Assembly: GCA_016719535.1 (NCBI GenBank)
Contig: JADJYX010000030.1
Location: 1 to 64,000 of the forward strand
Origin: Rubrivivax sp.
GTDB taxonomy: Bacteria; Pseudomonadota; Gammaproteobacteria; Burkholderiales; Burkholderiaceae_C
DNA: 64,000 bases
Direction of reading: 5' to 3'
In this document: in pieces, positions 29,203 to 38,759 of the stretch
How the letters are laid out: each line of letters opens with the position of its first letter
Numbering within the stretch: position 1 is the stretch's first letter
The notes under the pieces: model-generated
What the model saw: the letters and a program-made list of their open reading frames with translations, nothing else
The model's database searches: none
Told to the model about the DNA's origin: nothing
Made by a program: the position numbers and the translations under genes

Positions 29203-31553
29203 ACTGCCCGGCCGCGCTGCGGCGCCTGTCCTTGCTGACCCTGCTGACCCTGCTCGTTCTGATGGGGGGTTGTGCCGCGCAATCGGCCTTTCGCGAAGGG
29301 CGGTCGTTGATGGCCGAGGGACGACTCGGCGACGCGATCGCCAAATTCGAGCAGGCGGCTCGGCTCGACCCGCGGTCGGCCGAATACCGCATCGCCTGGG
29401 ACCGCGCGCGCGACCGCCTGGTCGCCGAGCGCCTGGCGGCGGCCGAGCGGGCGCTGGAACGGGGCGAGCTGCCGGCCGCCGAGGCCGTCTACCGCAGCGT
29501 GCTGGCCGACGGCGGCGCCAACGAGCGTGCACTCGGTGGCCTGCGCCAGATCGATGCGCGCCGCCGCTGGGCGCGATCGCTCGAGGATGCCGAAGGCGCC
29601 GCCGCCCGCAAGGACTGGGAGCTGGTGCGCACGCACGCCCGCGCGGTCCTGATCGAGAACCCGCGCCAGCCACGTGCCGTCGAACTGCTGGCGCAGGCCG
29701 ACGCCGCCGGCAGCGCCGCCTCCCCTGCACCCAGGGCGCTGGACGAGGCCTACCGCAAGCCGATCTCGATCGAGTTTCGCGACACGCCGCTGAAGACCGT
29801 CTTCGAGGTCATCTCGCGCTCGTCGGGACTGAATTTCGTCTTCGACAAGGACGTGCGCATCGACCAGCGCACCTCGGTCTATCTGCGCAACAGCAGCACC
29901 GAACTGGTGGTCACCACCATCCTGCTGGCCAACCAGCTCGAGCAGCGGGTGATCAACGCCAATACCGTGCTGGTCTACCCCGCCGCGGCGGCCAAGCAGA
30001 AGGACTACCAGCCCCTGGTGGTGCGCAGCTTCTTCCTCGCCAACGCCGACGCCAAGGCGGTGGCGGCCACGCTCAAGCAGCTGCTCAAGGTGCGCGAGGC
30101 GACGGTCGACGAACGGCTCAACCTCGTGATCGTGCGCGACTCGGTCGAGACCGTACGGCTGGCCGAGAAGGTAGTGGCGCTGCACGACGTGCCCGAGGCC
30201 GAGGTGATGCTCGAGGTCGAGATCCTCGAGGTCAAGCGCACGCGGCTGCTGGACCTGGGCGTGCGCTGGCCCGACCAGCTGAGCCTGGCGCCGCTGGCCT
30301 CGACAGCCGGCGCCGCGCTGACGTTGAACGAGCTGCGCAACCTCAACAGCAGCACCATCGGCGCCACGCTGGGCTCGGCGTCGATCCATGCCCGCAACCT
30401 CGACACCGACGCCAACATCCTGGCCAACCCGCGCATCCGTGCCCGCAACCGCGAGAAGGCCAGGATCCACATCGGCGAGCGGGTGCCCAACATCACGAGC
30501 ACGGCCACCTCGACCGGCTTCGTCACCGAATCGGTGAACTATGTCGACGTGGGCCTGAAGCTCGACGTCGAGCCCACCATCCACCTCGACAACGAGGTCG
30601 CCATCAAGGTGTCGCTGGAGGTGAGCAACATCATCAACCAGGTGCAGACGCGCTCGGGCACCCTGGCCTACCAGATCGGCACCCGTTCCGCCACGTCCGT
30701 GCTTCGGCTCAAGGACGGCGAAAACCAGGTGCTGGCCGGCCTGATCAGCGACGAGGACCGGCGCACGGCCAACAAGGTGCCGGGCCTGGGCGAGGTGCCG
30801 CTGCTCGGGCGCCTGTTCGGCAACCAGGCCGACGACAGCAGCAAGACCGAGATCGTGCTGTCGATCACCCCCCGCGTGGTGCGCAACGTGCAGCGCCCGG
30901 CGGCCGCGCTGATGGAATTCGAGTCGGGCACCGAAAGCGGCGTCGGCGGTCGTGGTGCAGCGGCGGCCCCCTCGCCCTTCCCGCGCGCGCCCGCGCCCGG
31001 GCCGGCGCCGACGCCGGGACGGCCGGCGGCATCGACGCCGTCGACCCCGCCCGCCGCCACCGGCGCCACCACCAGCGCCTCGGCCGGCACCCCCACGCTG
31101 GCCGCCGCCCCGCTGACGGGCACGCAGCTGGCCGGCGTGTCGACGCGCTTGGCCGGGCCGGTCGAGTCGCGCCCCGGGCAGCTGGTCACGCTGCAACTGC
31201 TGGCCAGCACCGACCAGCCGGTGACGTCGGTGCAGGCCCTGCTGGGCTTCGACCCCACGGAGCTGCAGCTGGTGAATGCGACCGAAGGCGACTTCCTGCG
31301 TCAAGGTGGCGCGGCGACGACTTTCTCCAGCCAGTCCAGCACCCCCGGACGGCTGCTGGTCAACGCAGCCCGCACCGGCGCCGTCGGCGGCGCCCAGGCC
31401 GAGGGCGTGCTGCTGACGCTGAACCTTCGACCGCTGCGTGTGACGAACAACCCGGCGCGGGTGGAGCTGCTGCAACTGGCCCCGACCGGCCTGAATGGCG
31501 TGGCCCTGGGGGGGCAGGCGCTGCCGGTGCACCTGATCCGCATCCTGCCATGA
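29199..31553 (+). CDS. gspD: Secretin GspD with TPR region and C-terminal cohesin-like domain
   Basis: 784 residues from TTG at 29199, overlapping the upstream stop as TTGA. A lipoprotein signal (LLVLMGGC) implies attachment to the outer membrane. TPR-like helices follow (~30-150), then secretin N-domains (FRDTPLKTVFEVISRSSGLN) and the secretin core (EVMLEVEILEVKRTRLLDLG, VPGLGEVPLLGRLFG, KTEIVLSITPRVV), which end near residue 570. After a Pro/Ala/Thr linker comes a ~135-residue domain with cohesin features (PGQLVTLQLLASTDQPVTS, LLGFDPTELQLV, GVLLTLNLRPL). The cohesin tail is unlike classical GspD and may present or bind dockerin-like partners at the secretion pore. Confidence 0.9.
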   Translation: MNCPAALRRLSLLTLLTLLVLMGGCAAQSAFREGRSLMAEGRLGDAIAKFEQAARLDPRSAEYRIAWDRARDRLVAERLAAAERALERGELPAAEAVYRSVLADGGANERALGGLRQIDARRRWARSLEDAEGAAARKDWELVRTHARAVLIENPRQPRAVELLAQADAAGSAASPAPRALDEAYRKPISIEFRDTPLKTVFEVISRSSGLNFVFDKDVRIDQRTSVYLRNSSTELVVTTILLANQLEQRVINANTVLVYPAAAAKQKDYQPLVVRSFFLANADAKAVAATLKQLLKVREATVDERLNLVIVRDSVETVRLAEKVVALHDVPEAEVMLEVEILEVKRTRLLDLGVRWPDQLSLAPLASTAGAALTLNELRNLNSSTIGATLGSASIHARNLDTDANILANPRIRARNREKARIHIGERVPNITSTATSTGFVTESVNYVDVGLKLDVEPTIHLDNEVAIKVSLEVSNIINQVQTRSGTLAYQIGTRSATSVLRLKDGENQVLAGLISDEDRRTANKVPGLGEVPLLGRLFGNQADDSSKTEIVLSITPRVVRNVQRPAAALMEFESGTESGVGGRGAAAAPSPFPRAPAPGPAPTPGRPAASTPSTPPAATGATTSASAGTPTLAAAPLTGTQLAGVSTRLAGPVESRPGQLVTLQLLASTDQPVTSVQALLGFDPTELQLVNATEGDFLRQGGAATTFSSQSSTPGRLLVNAARTGAVGGAQAEGVLLTLNLRPLRVTNNPARVELLQLAPTGLNGVALGGQALPVHLIRILP

Positions 31554-32029
31554 GCCTCGGTCGACGCTCGGGCTTCACGCTGATCGAGCTGCTGGTGACG
31601 CTGGCGATCCTGGCGGTGCTGGCGACGCAGGTGGTGCCGCTGGCGCAGGTGCAGGCGCAACGGCTGAAGGAACAGGAATTGCGGCTGCAGTTGCGCGAGA
31701 TCCGCCAGGCCCTCGATGCCTACAAGCGGGCCAGCGACGAGGGCCGCATCCGCCGCAGCCTGGGCGCCAGCGGCTACCCGCCCACCCTGGCGGCGCTGGC
31801 CGAGGGCGTGGAGGATCAACGCAGCCCGGACCGGCGCCGCATCTATTTCCTGCGCCGGGTGCCGCGTGACCCCTTGCATGCCGACCCCGCGACACCCGAC
31901 GCCGACACCTGGGGCCTGCGCAGCTACGCCAGCGAGCCCGATGCGCCGCAAGCCGGTGACGACGTCTACGACGTCCATTCGCGCTCGCCGCTGACGGGGC
32001 TGAACGGCGTGCCCTACCGGCGATGGTGA
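31550..32029 (+). CDS. Pseudopilin (GspG/H-like)
   Basis: 159 residues, ATGA overlap with gspD. A short leader ends in G-FTLIELLVTLAILAVLATQ, a class III signal with Glu +5. The C-terminal part contains RRIYFLRRVPRDPLHADP and a WGLRSYASEPD segment, resembling minor pseudopilins of MSHA-like or T2SS-like clusters. It should be processed by a prepilin peptidase encoded elsewhere. Confidence 0.82.
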   Translation: MSLGRRSGFTLIELLVTLAILAVLATQVVPLAQVQAQRLKEQELRLQLREIRQALDAYKRASDEGRIRRSLGASGYPPTLAALAEGVEDQRSPDRRRIYFLRRVPRDPLHADPATPDADTWGLRSYASEPDAPQAGDDVYDVHSRSPLTGLNGVPYRRW

Positions 32030-32412
32030 CGGCAGCCACCGGCCGCGTGCGCGGCTTCACGCTGATCGAGCTGCTGGTCGTGCTGGCCATCGTGGCGGTG
32101 CTGCTGTCGCTGGCGCTGCCGCGCTACCTGGGCCGCGTCGAACAGGCGCGCGAGGCCGTGCTGCTGGAGAACCTGCGCACCACGCGCATGGTGATCGGGC
32201 AGTTCTACGGCGACACCGGACGCTACCCCGAGAGCCTGGACGAACTGGTCGAGCGCAAATACCTGGCGGCCCTGCCCTACGACCCGATCACCGAATCGAG
32301 CAGCACCTGGACCCTGCTGCCCGTGCCCGAAGGCTACCGGGGAGCGATCTACGACCTGCGCAGCGGGGCCGACGGCAGCGGCCACGACGGCAAGCCCTAT
32401 GCCCAGTGGTGA
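32023..32412 (+). CDS. Pseudopilin, small
   Basis: 129 residues; the start overlaps the upstream gene by seven bases. Prepilin site G-FTLIELLVVLAIVAVLLSLA with Glu +5, then an N-terminal helix and a small beta domain (YGDTGRYPESLDELVERKYL, YDLRSGADGSGHDG). The pattern is close to type IV/T2SS pseudopilins. Confidence 0.82.
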   Translation: MVTAATGRVRGFTLIELLVVLAIVAVLLSLALPRYLGRVEQAREAVLLENLRTTRMVIGQFYGDTGRYPESLDELVERKYLAALPYDPITESSSTWTLLPVPEGYRGAIYDLRSGADGSGHDGKPYAQW

Positions 32413-32914
32413 GCATGCCGGCGCCCGGCGCTGCCAGGCCGGCTTTGCCTACCTGTTGCTGCTGGGGCTGGTGGTGGTGATCGGCGTCGCCGCCAGCGGC
32501 GCCCTGATGCTGGGGCACCACCTGTCGCGCCGGCAGGCCGAGCAGGCCCTGCTCGCGACGGGGCATGAATTCGAGCTCGCGTTGCGCAGCTTTGCGGCCG
32601 CTGCACCGGGCAACGCCGCGCGGCCGCGCGAGTTGCAGAACCTGCTGCGCGACCCGCGCGTGGCCGGTGTGCGCCGGCACCTGCGCGCGATTCGCGCCGA
32701 TCCGCTCACGGGCAGGGCCGAATGGGGCCTGATCCGCGACAGCCAGGGTGGCATCGTGGCCGTCTACAGCCTCGCGCCCGGCATGCCGATCAAGCGCACC
32801 GGCTTCGACGCCTCGCAGGCCTGGTTCGAGGACGCCTCCAGCTACGCCGACTGGCGCTTCTCGGCCGTCGCGCAACCGCCGCGGCCGCAGGCAGGCGCCT
32901 CGCGCGGCCGCTGA
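32399..32914 (+). CDS. Atypical prepilin-like protein lacking Glu at +5
   Basis: 171 residues, last gene of the secretion operon, overlapping the upstream gene by 14 bases. A leader ends in AG-FAYLLLLGLVVVIGVAASG: a prepilin-like hydrophobic helix, but position +5 is Leu where Glu is expected. Loss of Glu +5 is typical of the tip pseudopilin GspK, yet GspK is about twice as long, so this may be a small tip subunit. The C-terminal domain contains HEFELALRSFAAAAPG and DPRVAGVRRHLRAI. Confidence 0.65.
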   Translation: MPSGEHAGARRCQAGFAYLLLLGLVVVIGVAASGALMLGHHLSRRQAEQALLATGHEFELALRSFAAAAPGNAARPRELQNLLRDPRVAGVRRHLRAIRADPLTGRAEWGLIRDSQGGIVAVYSLAPGMPIKRTGFDASQAWFEDASSYADWRFSAVAQPPRPQAGASRGR

Positions 32915-32945
32915 GGCTGCGCGGCGGCTGTCTGCCGATGCCGCG

Positions 32946-34382
32946 TCACGCCGCCTGCCGGCGGCGACCGGCTTTCGGCGGGACGGGCGCCGCCGGTGCC
33001 AGCGCCAGCAGCTGCTGGAAGCTGTCGCGCAGACACTGCGCGAAGCGCTCGGGGTCGGGCATCAGCTCGCGGCAGCTGGTGGGCGAGATGACGATGCGGC
33101 CGTCGTAACTGGTCACCGCGAAGGCCAGCCCGAGGCCGTCGCTGATCGGCAGCATGGCGGAAAAATAGGTCATGCGCGCACCGCACAGGAACAGCGGCCC
33201 CGGCGGCCCGGGCACATGGGTGATGCTGCAGGCGGCCAGCGGCGTGCGTTCGCCGGCCAGTGCGCGCGCCAGCACCTTCGCGGTGCGCGCCAGCACGGTG
33301 GCGCCGGGGCGCGGCGCGTCGGCGGCCGCGGCAGCGGCGTCGCCGGACCCCGAGGTCTGCGCATGGATCAGGCGCAGCCGCTGCACCGGGTCGTCGATGT
33401 CGGTGGCCAGCGACACGCGCAGCCAGGGGCGGGCCTGGCCGTCGCTGTCGCTGCCGCGCGTCGGCGGCGGCGACGGCGCCAGCGCATACAGGCTGTGCGC
33501 CGGTCGTTCGTCGTATTCGTCGAGGTAGCGCTGCAGCGCACCGCCGCACACGGCCAGCACGGCGTCGTGCACGGTGGCGCCGCGCACCAGGCGGCGGATG
33601 CGCTCGAATTCGTCGACGCCGAAGCGCCGCGTCTCGAAGACGCGGTGCGGCGACACCACGGCGTTGAAGCGCACCAGCGGCATCTGCGCGCCGGCCAGCA
33701 GCACGTCGCCAGCCAGTGACAGGCGGGTGGGCGTGAGCTTGCGCAGCCGCTGCGACAGCGGGCCGGCCAGGCGGCGCGGCGCCACCAGGTGGCGCAGCAC
33801 GCCGCGCGCCACCAGCGGCAGCACGGCCGGCCGCGATTCGGCAAACCAGGGCGCGGCCGGCGGTGGCGCCGCCACGCCCGGCGACGGGTCGTGCAGCCGC
33901 GCGGTGAGCTCGCCGTCGTGCTCGAAATCCAGCGCCGCGTGGTGCGTCTTGGTCAGCAGCGCGAAGCTGCCCTCGGGCAGGTCGAGAAAGCTGTCCAGCC
34001 CCTCGATGACATAGATCTCCCACAGCGGCCGGTTGAGGTCGAACGGGCGCGCATGGATGCGCGAGACCTGGATGCAGAACTGCCGCCAGTCGCCCGGCTT
34101 GGGCAGTGCGATGTGGCGCACGTGGTATTCGAGGTCGAAGTGCTCGTCGTCGACCCAGTACGGCCGGTCCAGCCCCAGCGGCAGCTGCATCAGCTTGCGG
34201 CGGAACACGGGCGAGGCGCCGAGCCGGCTCTCGATGTGCGCGAGGATGGTCTTGAAGCGCACCTTGCCGGCCGGCGCGGTGCTCTGGTCGTAGATGTGCA
34301 GCAGCGACACATTGGCATTGGCATGCGCGCTGTCGCTGGCCAGGAAGGCGGCGTCGGACGGGGAGAGTTGTTGCATGGACAT
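32946..34382 (-). CDS. WS/DGAT family acyltransferase (wax ester synthase/diacylglycerol acyltransferase)
   Basis: 478 residues, normal length for the family. The N-terminal region MQQLSPSDAAFLASDSAHAN and the catalytic motif HHAALDFEHDG (HHxxxDG type, residues ~147-157) are present. So is the C-terminal SNVPGP-like motif (ITHVPGPPGPLFLCGARM). These enzymes transfer fatty acyl-CoA to long alcohols or diacylglycerol to make storage lipids. It is the last gene of a minus-strand run with an ABC exporter (13-bp gap to the adaptor gene), suggesting lipid-related export or modification. Confidence 0.88.
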   Translation of the reverse strand: MSMQQLSPSDAAFLASDSAHANANVSLLHIYDQSTAPAGKVRFKTILAHIESRLGASPVFRRKLMQLPLGLDRPYWVDDEHFDLEYHVRHIALPKPGDWRQFCIQVSRIHARPFDLNRPLWEIYVIEGLDSFLDLPEGSFALLTKTHHAALDFEHDGELTARLHDPSPGVAAPPPAAPWFAESRPAVLPLVARGVLRHLVAPRRLAGPLSQRLRKLTPTRLSLAGDVLLAGAQMPLVRFNAVVSPHRVFETRRFGVDEFERIRRLVRGATVHDAVLAVCGGALQRYLDEYDERPAHSLYALAPSPPPTRGSDSDGQARPWLRVSLATDIDDPVQRLRLIHAQTSGSGDAAAAAADAPRPGATVLARTAKVLARALAGERTPLAACSITHVPGPPGPLFLCGARMTYFSAMLPISDGLGLAFAVTSYDGRIVISPTSCRELMPDPERFAQCLRDSFQQLLALAPAAPVPPKAGRRRQAA

Positions 34383-34395
34383 GGGCTCCGGATGT

Positions 34396-35595
34396 TCAGC
34401 GCACGCGCACGGCCACGCCGTCCTGCACCTCGGCGCCAGGGTAGACGATGACGCGCGTGCCCTCGGCCAGGCCGTCGGCGACCCAGGCCTCGCTGCCGTT
34501 GCGCGCCTTCAGCTGCACGGTCTGCAGCCGCGCCCGCCGGCCGTCGACGACAAAGACGCCATGGCCCTGCGCCGGTGCCGGCAGCGGGAAGACCGCGCCC
34601 ACCGGCACCTTCAGCACCGTCGGCTCGCTGCGGGTGACGATGCGCACGCCCACGCGGTAGCCGTCGCCGAGCGCCGACCAGGTCTCGCGCGGGCTGTCGA
34701 TGTCGATGATCACGTTGACGCGCTGCTCCTCCACGCCCAGCGCCGAGACCTTGGTGAAGGCCGCCGGTTCGACGCGGCGCACGCGGCCGTCCAGCACCAC
34801 CGGCCCGCCCCAGCGTTCGATGCGCACCGCGCTGCCGGGCCGCGCCTGCAGCGCATCGGCGGTCAGCAGCTCGGCCACCACCTCCAGCCGGGCCACGTCG
34901 CCGATCTCCAGCAGCGGGGCGCCCAGCGCCACCGTGCCTTCGCTCGTGTGGTGCAGCTTCAGCACGCGGCCGGCCACCGGCGACCGCAGCTCGAAGACGG
35001 CGCCGCTGCTGCTGACGGCGCCGCGCGAGACGCCCAGCGCCGCCTTCGACAGCTGCAACTCGTGGCGGGCCACCTGTTCGCCGGCCACGGCGGCTTCCAG
35101 GTCCTTCTGCGCGCCCTGCACCGCCAGCCGGTCGCCGGTCAGCTTGGTGGGCGAGACGAAGCCCTGCTGCGCCAGCTGCTCGCTGCGCTGCAGGTCGTCG
35201 CGCGCGCGATCGAGCGCCACGCGCGCCGCCTCCATGCGCTTGTGCGCCTGCTGCAGCGCGGCTTCGGTGGCGGCCACGCGCGCCGTCTGCTCGCGCTGGC
35301 TGCGCTCGTCCAGCAGCGGCGTCAGCACCGGCTGCAGCCGCGCCACCACGTCGCCGGCCCTGACCGCGTCGCCCTCGCGCAGCGCGATGCGCGCCAGCCG
35401 CGCCGCCAGCGGCGCCGACACCACGTAGCGGTCGGCCAGCCGCGTGCGCGCATCCTCGTCGACCGTGGTCTCGAAGGGCCCCGTCATGGCGGCAGCCACC
35501 TCCACCTCGACCGGCCGCGGGGCGAAGGCCCAGGCCACCAGCCCCAGCAGGGCCGCGGTGACAACGGCACCGGTGATCAGCGTCGAACGTTTCAT
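34396..35595 (-). CDS. Periplasmic adaptor (membrane fusion protein) of an ABC exporter
   Basis: 399 residues with an N-terminal anchor (LITGAVVTAALLGLVAWAFA), a split lipoyl domain (SAPLAARLARIALREGDAV and FELRSPVAGRVLKLH), a long coiled coil (~95-180) and a beta-barrel end (VYPGAEVQDGVAVRVR). It is an HlyD/DevB-like adaptor. The permease gene lies 10 bp upstream, then the ATPase, in the DevA-C-B-like order. No outer-membrane channel gene is adjacent. Confidence 0.85.
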   Translation of the reverse strand: MKRSTLITGAVVTAALLGLVAWAFAPRPVEVEVAAAMTGPFETTVDEDARTRLADRYVVSAPLAARLARIALREGDAVRAGDVVARLQPVLTPLLDERSQREQTARVAATEAALQQAHKRMEAARVALDRARDDLQRSEQLAQQGFVSPTKLTGDRLAVQGAQKDLEAAVAGEQVARHELQLSKAALGVSRGAVSSSGAVFELRSPVAGRVLKLHHTSEGTVALGAPLLEIGDVARLEVVAELLTADALQARPGSAVRIERWGGPVVLDGRVRRVEPAAFTKVSALGVEEQRVNVIIDIDSPRETWSALGDGYRVGVRIVTRSEPTVLKVPVGAVFPLPAPAQGHGVFVVDGRRARLQTVQLKARNGSEAWVADGLAEGTRVIVYPGAEVQDGVAVRVR

Positions 35596-35605
35596 GTCTG
35601 CGACT

Positions 35606-37987
35606 TCACTCTCTCGTCTTCAGGGCCGCCACCATGTCCAGGCGGTCGATGCGCCGGCGCACCACCAGCGCGCTGCCGATCGCCGCCACCACCACCGCCA
35701 GCGCGGCCCACAGGTAGGTCGGCGGCCGGATGACCACCGGAAATTCGAACTGGTCGCTGGCCAGTGCGCCCGCCAGCGTGTGCACCAGGCCCCAGCCCAG
35801 CAGCATGCCCAGCGGCAGCGCGACGGCGATCGACAGCGCCATCTCGCCCAGCAGCACCGCCGACACCTCGCCGCGCGTGAAGCCGAGCACGCGCAGGCTC
35901 GCCAGCTCCCAGGTGCGCTCGGCGAGCGCGATGCGCGCATTGTTGTAGACCACGCCGACCGCGATCACCACCGCAAAGGCGGTCAGCACCGTGCTCATGA
36001 TGCGGATGTTGCGCGCGCTCACCTCCTGCATGTTGCGCAGCATGCTGGCCTTGCTGAAGGCGCCGGCCACCCGGGGCATGGCGCGCGTGGCGTCGAGCAG
36101 CGCATCCTCGGCGCCGGGGTCCAGCGCCAGCACGAAGCCGTTGGCGATGTCGCCCTCGCCCAGCGCGCGGTTGAGCGCCTCGCGCCGCATGTAGGCATTC
36201 AGGCCCATCATCTCGGGGATCACGCGCTCGACCAGCAACTCGAGCGTGCGCGTGCGGCCCTCCAGCACCTCGGCCTGCACGCGGTCGCCCACGCGCAGGC
36301 CCAGCTTGTGCGCCAGGCGGTCGGTCATCACCAGGCCGTCGCCGGTGAGCGGCAGCACCTGGTTGTGCAGGTCGACCACGCGGTAGAGCTCGGCGGCGGT
36401 GGCATAACCGCGGATCTGCACGCGCTCCTTGCGGTGGCCGTTGACGAAATTGACGAGCACGAAACGCGTCGACTCGGCCGCCTTCACCCCCGGCAGGCGC
36501 AGCAGTTCGGCACGGCCGCGCTCGGCCATGGGCTCGAAGGTCCAGACGGCGACGTCGTTGCGCATGGCGCGGTTGAACTGGCTGTCGACGATGTAGTCGA
36601 TGGCATCGCGGAAGAAGTTGCCCAGGATGACGATGGCCACCGCCGCGGCCACGCCGGTGACCGACAGCAGCGTGCGCCAGGGCCTGCGCTCGACCTGGCG
36701 CAGGATCATGCGCAGCGTGGTGTTGACGCGCGTGAAGCCCAGCCGCTCGATCACCGTGCGCCGGTAGTGGCCGGGCGCCGGCGGGCGCATGGCCTCGGCC
36801 GGCGTCAGCCGCACGGTGGCCAGGATGGCATTGAGCGTGCCCGCCACCGCGGTGGCCAGCGTGAGGCCGACCGCGGTGATCACCAGCGAGGGCTCCAGCC
36901 GGTGCTCGAAGGCCGGGAAGCGGAAGAATTCGCCATACAGCCCGGTCAGCATCAGCCCCAGCTGCTTGCCCAGCACCAGCCCCAGCAGCGCACCGACGGC
37001 CACGATGACCAGCACCAGCGCCAGGTAATGCGCGCCGATGGTGCGGTTGGCATAACCCAGCGCCTTCAGCGCCGCGATCTGCTCGCGCTGCGTGGCCACC
37101 AGGCGCGACACCACCACGTTGAGCAGGAAGGCCGCCACGCCGAGGAAGATGCCGGGCAGCATCGTGCCCAGCACCTGCTGCTCCTTGATCTCGTTGTCGA
37201 GCATGGCGTGCGAGGTCTGCTGGTCGCGCCCGTTCACCTCGCGCGCGCCGAAGGGTGCCAGCAGCGCCTGCACGCCGGCGATGGCCGCGCGCTCGTCAGC
37301 GCCCGGCGCCAGCTTGATGGCCACGTGGTTGAAGGCGCCCTCCATGTCGTAGGCGGCGGCCAGCGCCTCGTGGTCGACCCAGAAGATGCCGAAGCCGCGC
37401 TGGTCGGGCATGCCCCAGAGGCCGGCGAAGATATATTCGGGCGACAGCGCCACGCCGGCGATGGCCAGTGTGCGCTGGCGGCCATTGACCAGTGCCTGCA
37501 GCCGCGCGCCGGGGCGCAGGCCATGCGCGGTGGCGAAGGATTCCGACACCCACGCGGGCAGCGCGCCGTCGGCCAGCGGCCGGCCCGGCGAACCCGAGGC
37601 ATCGGCCGGCACGCCGCTGCGCAGCGTGATGCGGTTCAGGCGCGGCGGCTGGCGCGCGTCGATGCCGATCAGCTGGCCGATCACCGGGTCGCTGCGGTCG
37701 GCAAAGCTCACGCGCACCGTAGCCTGCACGCTGGTCTGCACGTCGGCCACGCCGGGCACGGCGCGCAGGTTGTGCTGCAGCGCCAGCGGCGCCCGCTTGA
37801 GCGCCGCGAAGAGGTCGGCGAAGCGCCCCTCGGCATAGAAGCGGTCGCGCGCCAGCGCCAGCGAATCCACCGCCGACAAGGTGGTGAGAAAGCCGCCGAC
37901 GCCGCTGGCCACCACCAGCGCGATGGTCAGCGCCTGGCTCCACATCAGGCGCAGGTCGCGCCAGAGCTTGCGGTTCAGCGCGCGCAT
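35606..37987 (-). CDS. ABC exporter permease with two FtsX domains
   Basis: 793 residues. It has an N-terminal transmembrane helix and a large periplasmic domain, then an FtsX domain (~260-390, including LGTMLPGIFLGVAAFLLNVV and FRDAIDYIVDSQFNRAM), a second periplasmic domain and a C-terminal FtsX domain (~670-790, IRIMSTVLTAFAVVIAVGVV). This double-FtsX architecture belongs to large LolC/MacB-like permeases used for lipids, peptides or glycolipids. It ends 10 bp before the adaptor gene; the ATPase gene ends 4 bp before its start. Confidence 0.87.
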   Translation of the reverse strand: MRALNRKLWRDLRLMWSQALTIALVVASGVGGFLTTLSAVDSLALARDRFYAEGRFADLFAALKRAPLALQHNLRAVPGVADVQTSVQATVRVSFADRSDPVIGQLIGIDARQPPRLNRITLRSGVPADASGSPGRPLADGALPAWVSESFATAHGLRPGARLQALVNGRQRTLAIAGVALSPEYIFAGLWGMPDQRGFGIFWVDHEALAAAYDMEGAFNHVAIKLAPGADERAAIAGVQALLAPFGAREVNGRDQQTSHAMLDNEIKEQQVLGTMLPGIFLGVAAFLLNVVVSRLVATQREQIAALKALGYANRTIGAHYLALVLVIVAVGALLGLVLGKQLGLMLTGLYGEFFRFPAFEHRLEPSLVITAVGLTLATAVAGTLNAILATVRLTPAEAMRPPAPGHYRRTVIERLGFTRVNTTLRMILRQVERRPWRTLLSVTGVAAAVAIVILGNFFRDAIDYIVDSQFNRAMRNDVAVWTFEPMAERGRAELLRLPGVKAAESTRFVLVNFVNGHRKERVQIRGYATAAELYRVVDLHNQVLPLTGDGLVMTDRLAHKLGLRVGDRVQAEVLEGRTRTLELLVERVIPEMMGLNAYMRREALNRALGEGDIANGFVLALDPGAEDALLDATRAMPRVAGAFSKASMLRNMQEVSARNIRIMSTVLTAFAVVIAVGVVYNNARIALAERTWELASLRVLGFTRGEVSAVLLGEMALSIAVALPLGMLLGWGLVHTLAGALASDQFEFPVVIRPPTYLWAALAVVVAAIGSALVVRRRIDRLDMVAALKTRE

Positions 37988-37991
37988 CGCA

Positions 37992-38735
<744 letters not shown>

Positions 38736-38759
38736 TTGATGGCACTCAAGCAGCGGCGT

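Noticed and set aside
29049..31532. Long minus-strand frame opposite gspD
   Set aside because: Arg/Gly/His/Gln-rich noise with no domain; gspD on the plus strand has clear secretin motifs.
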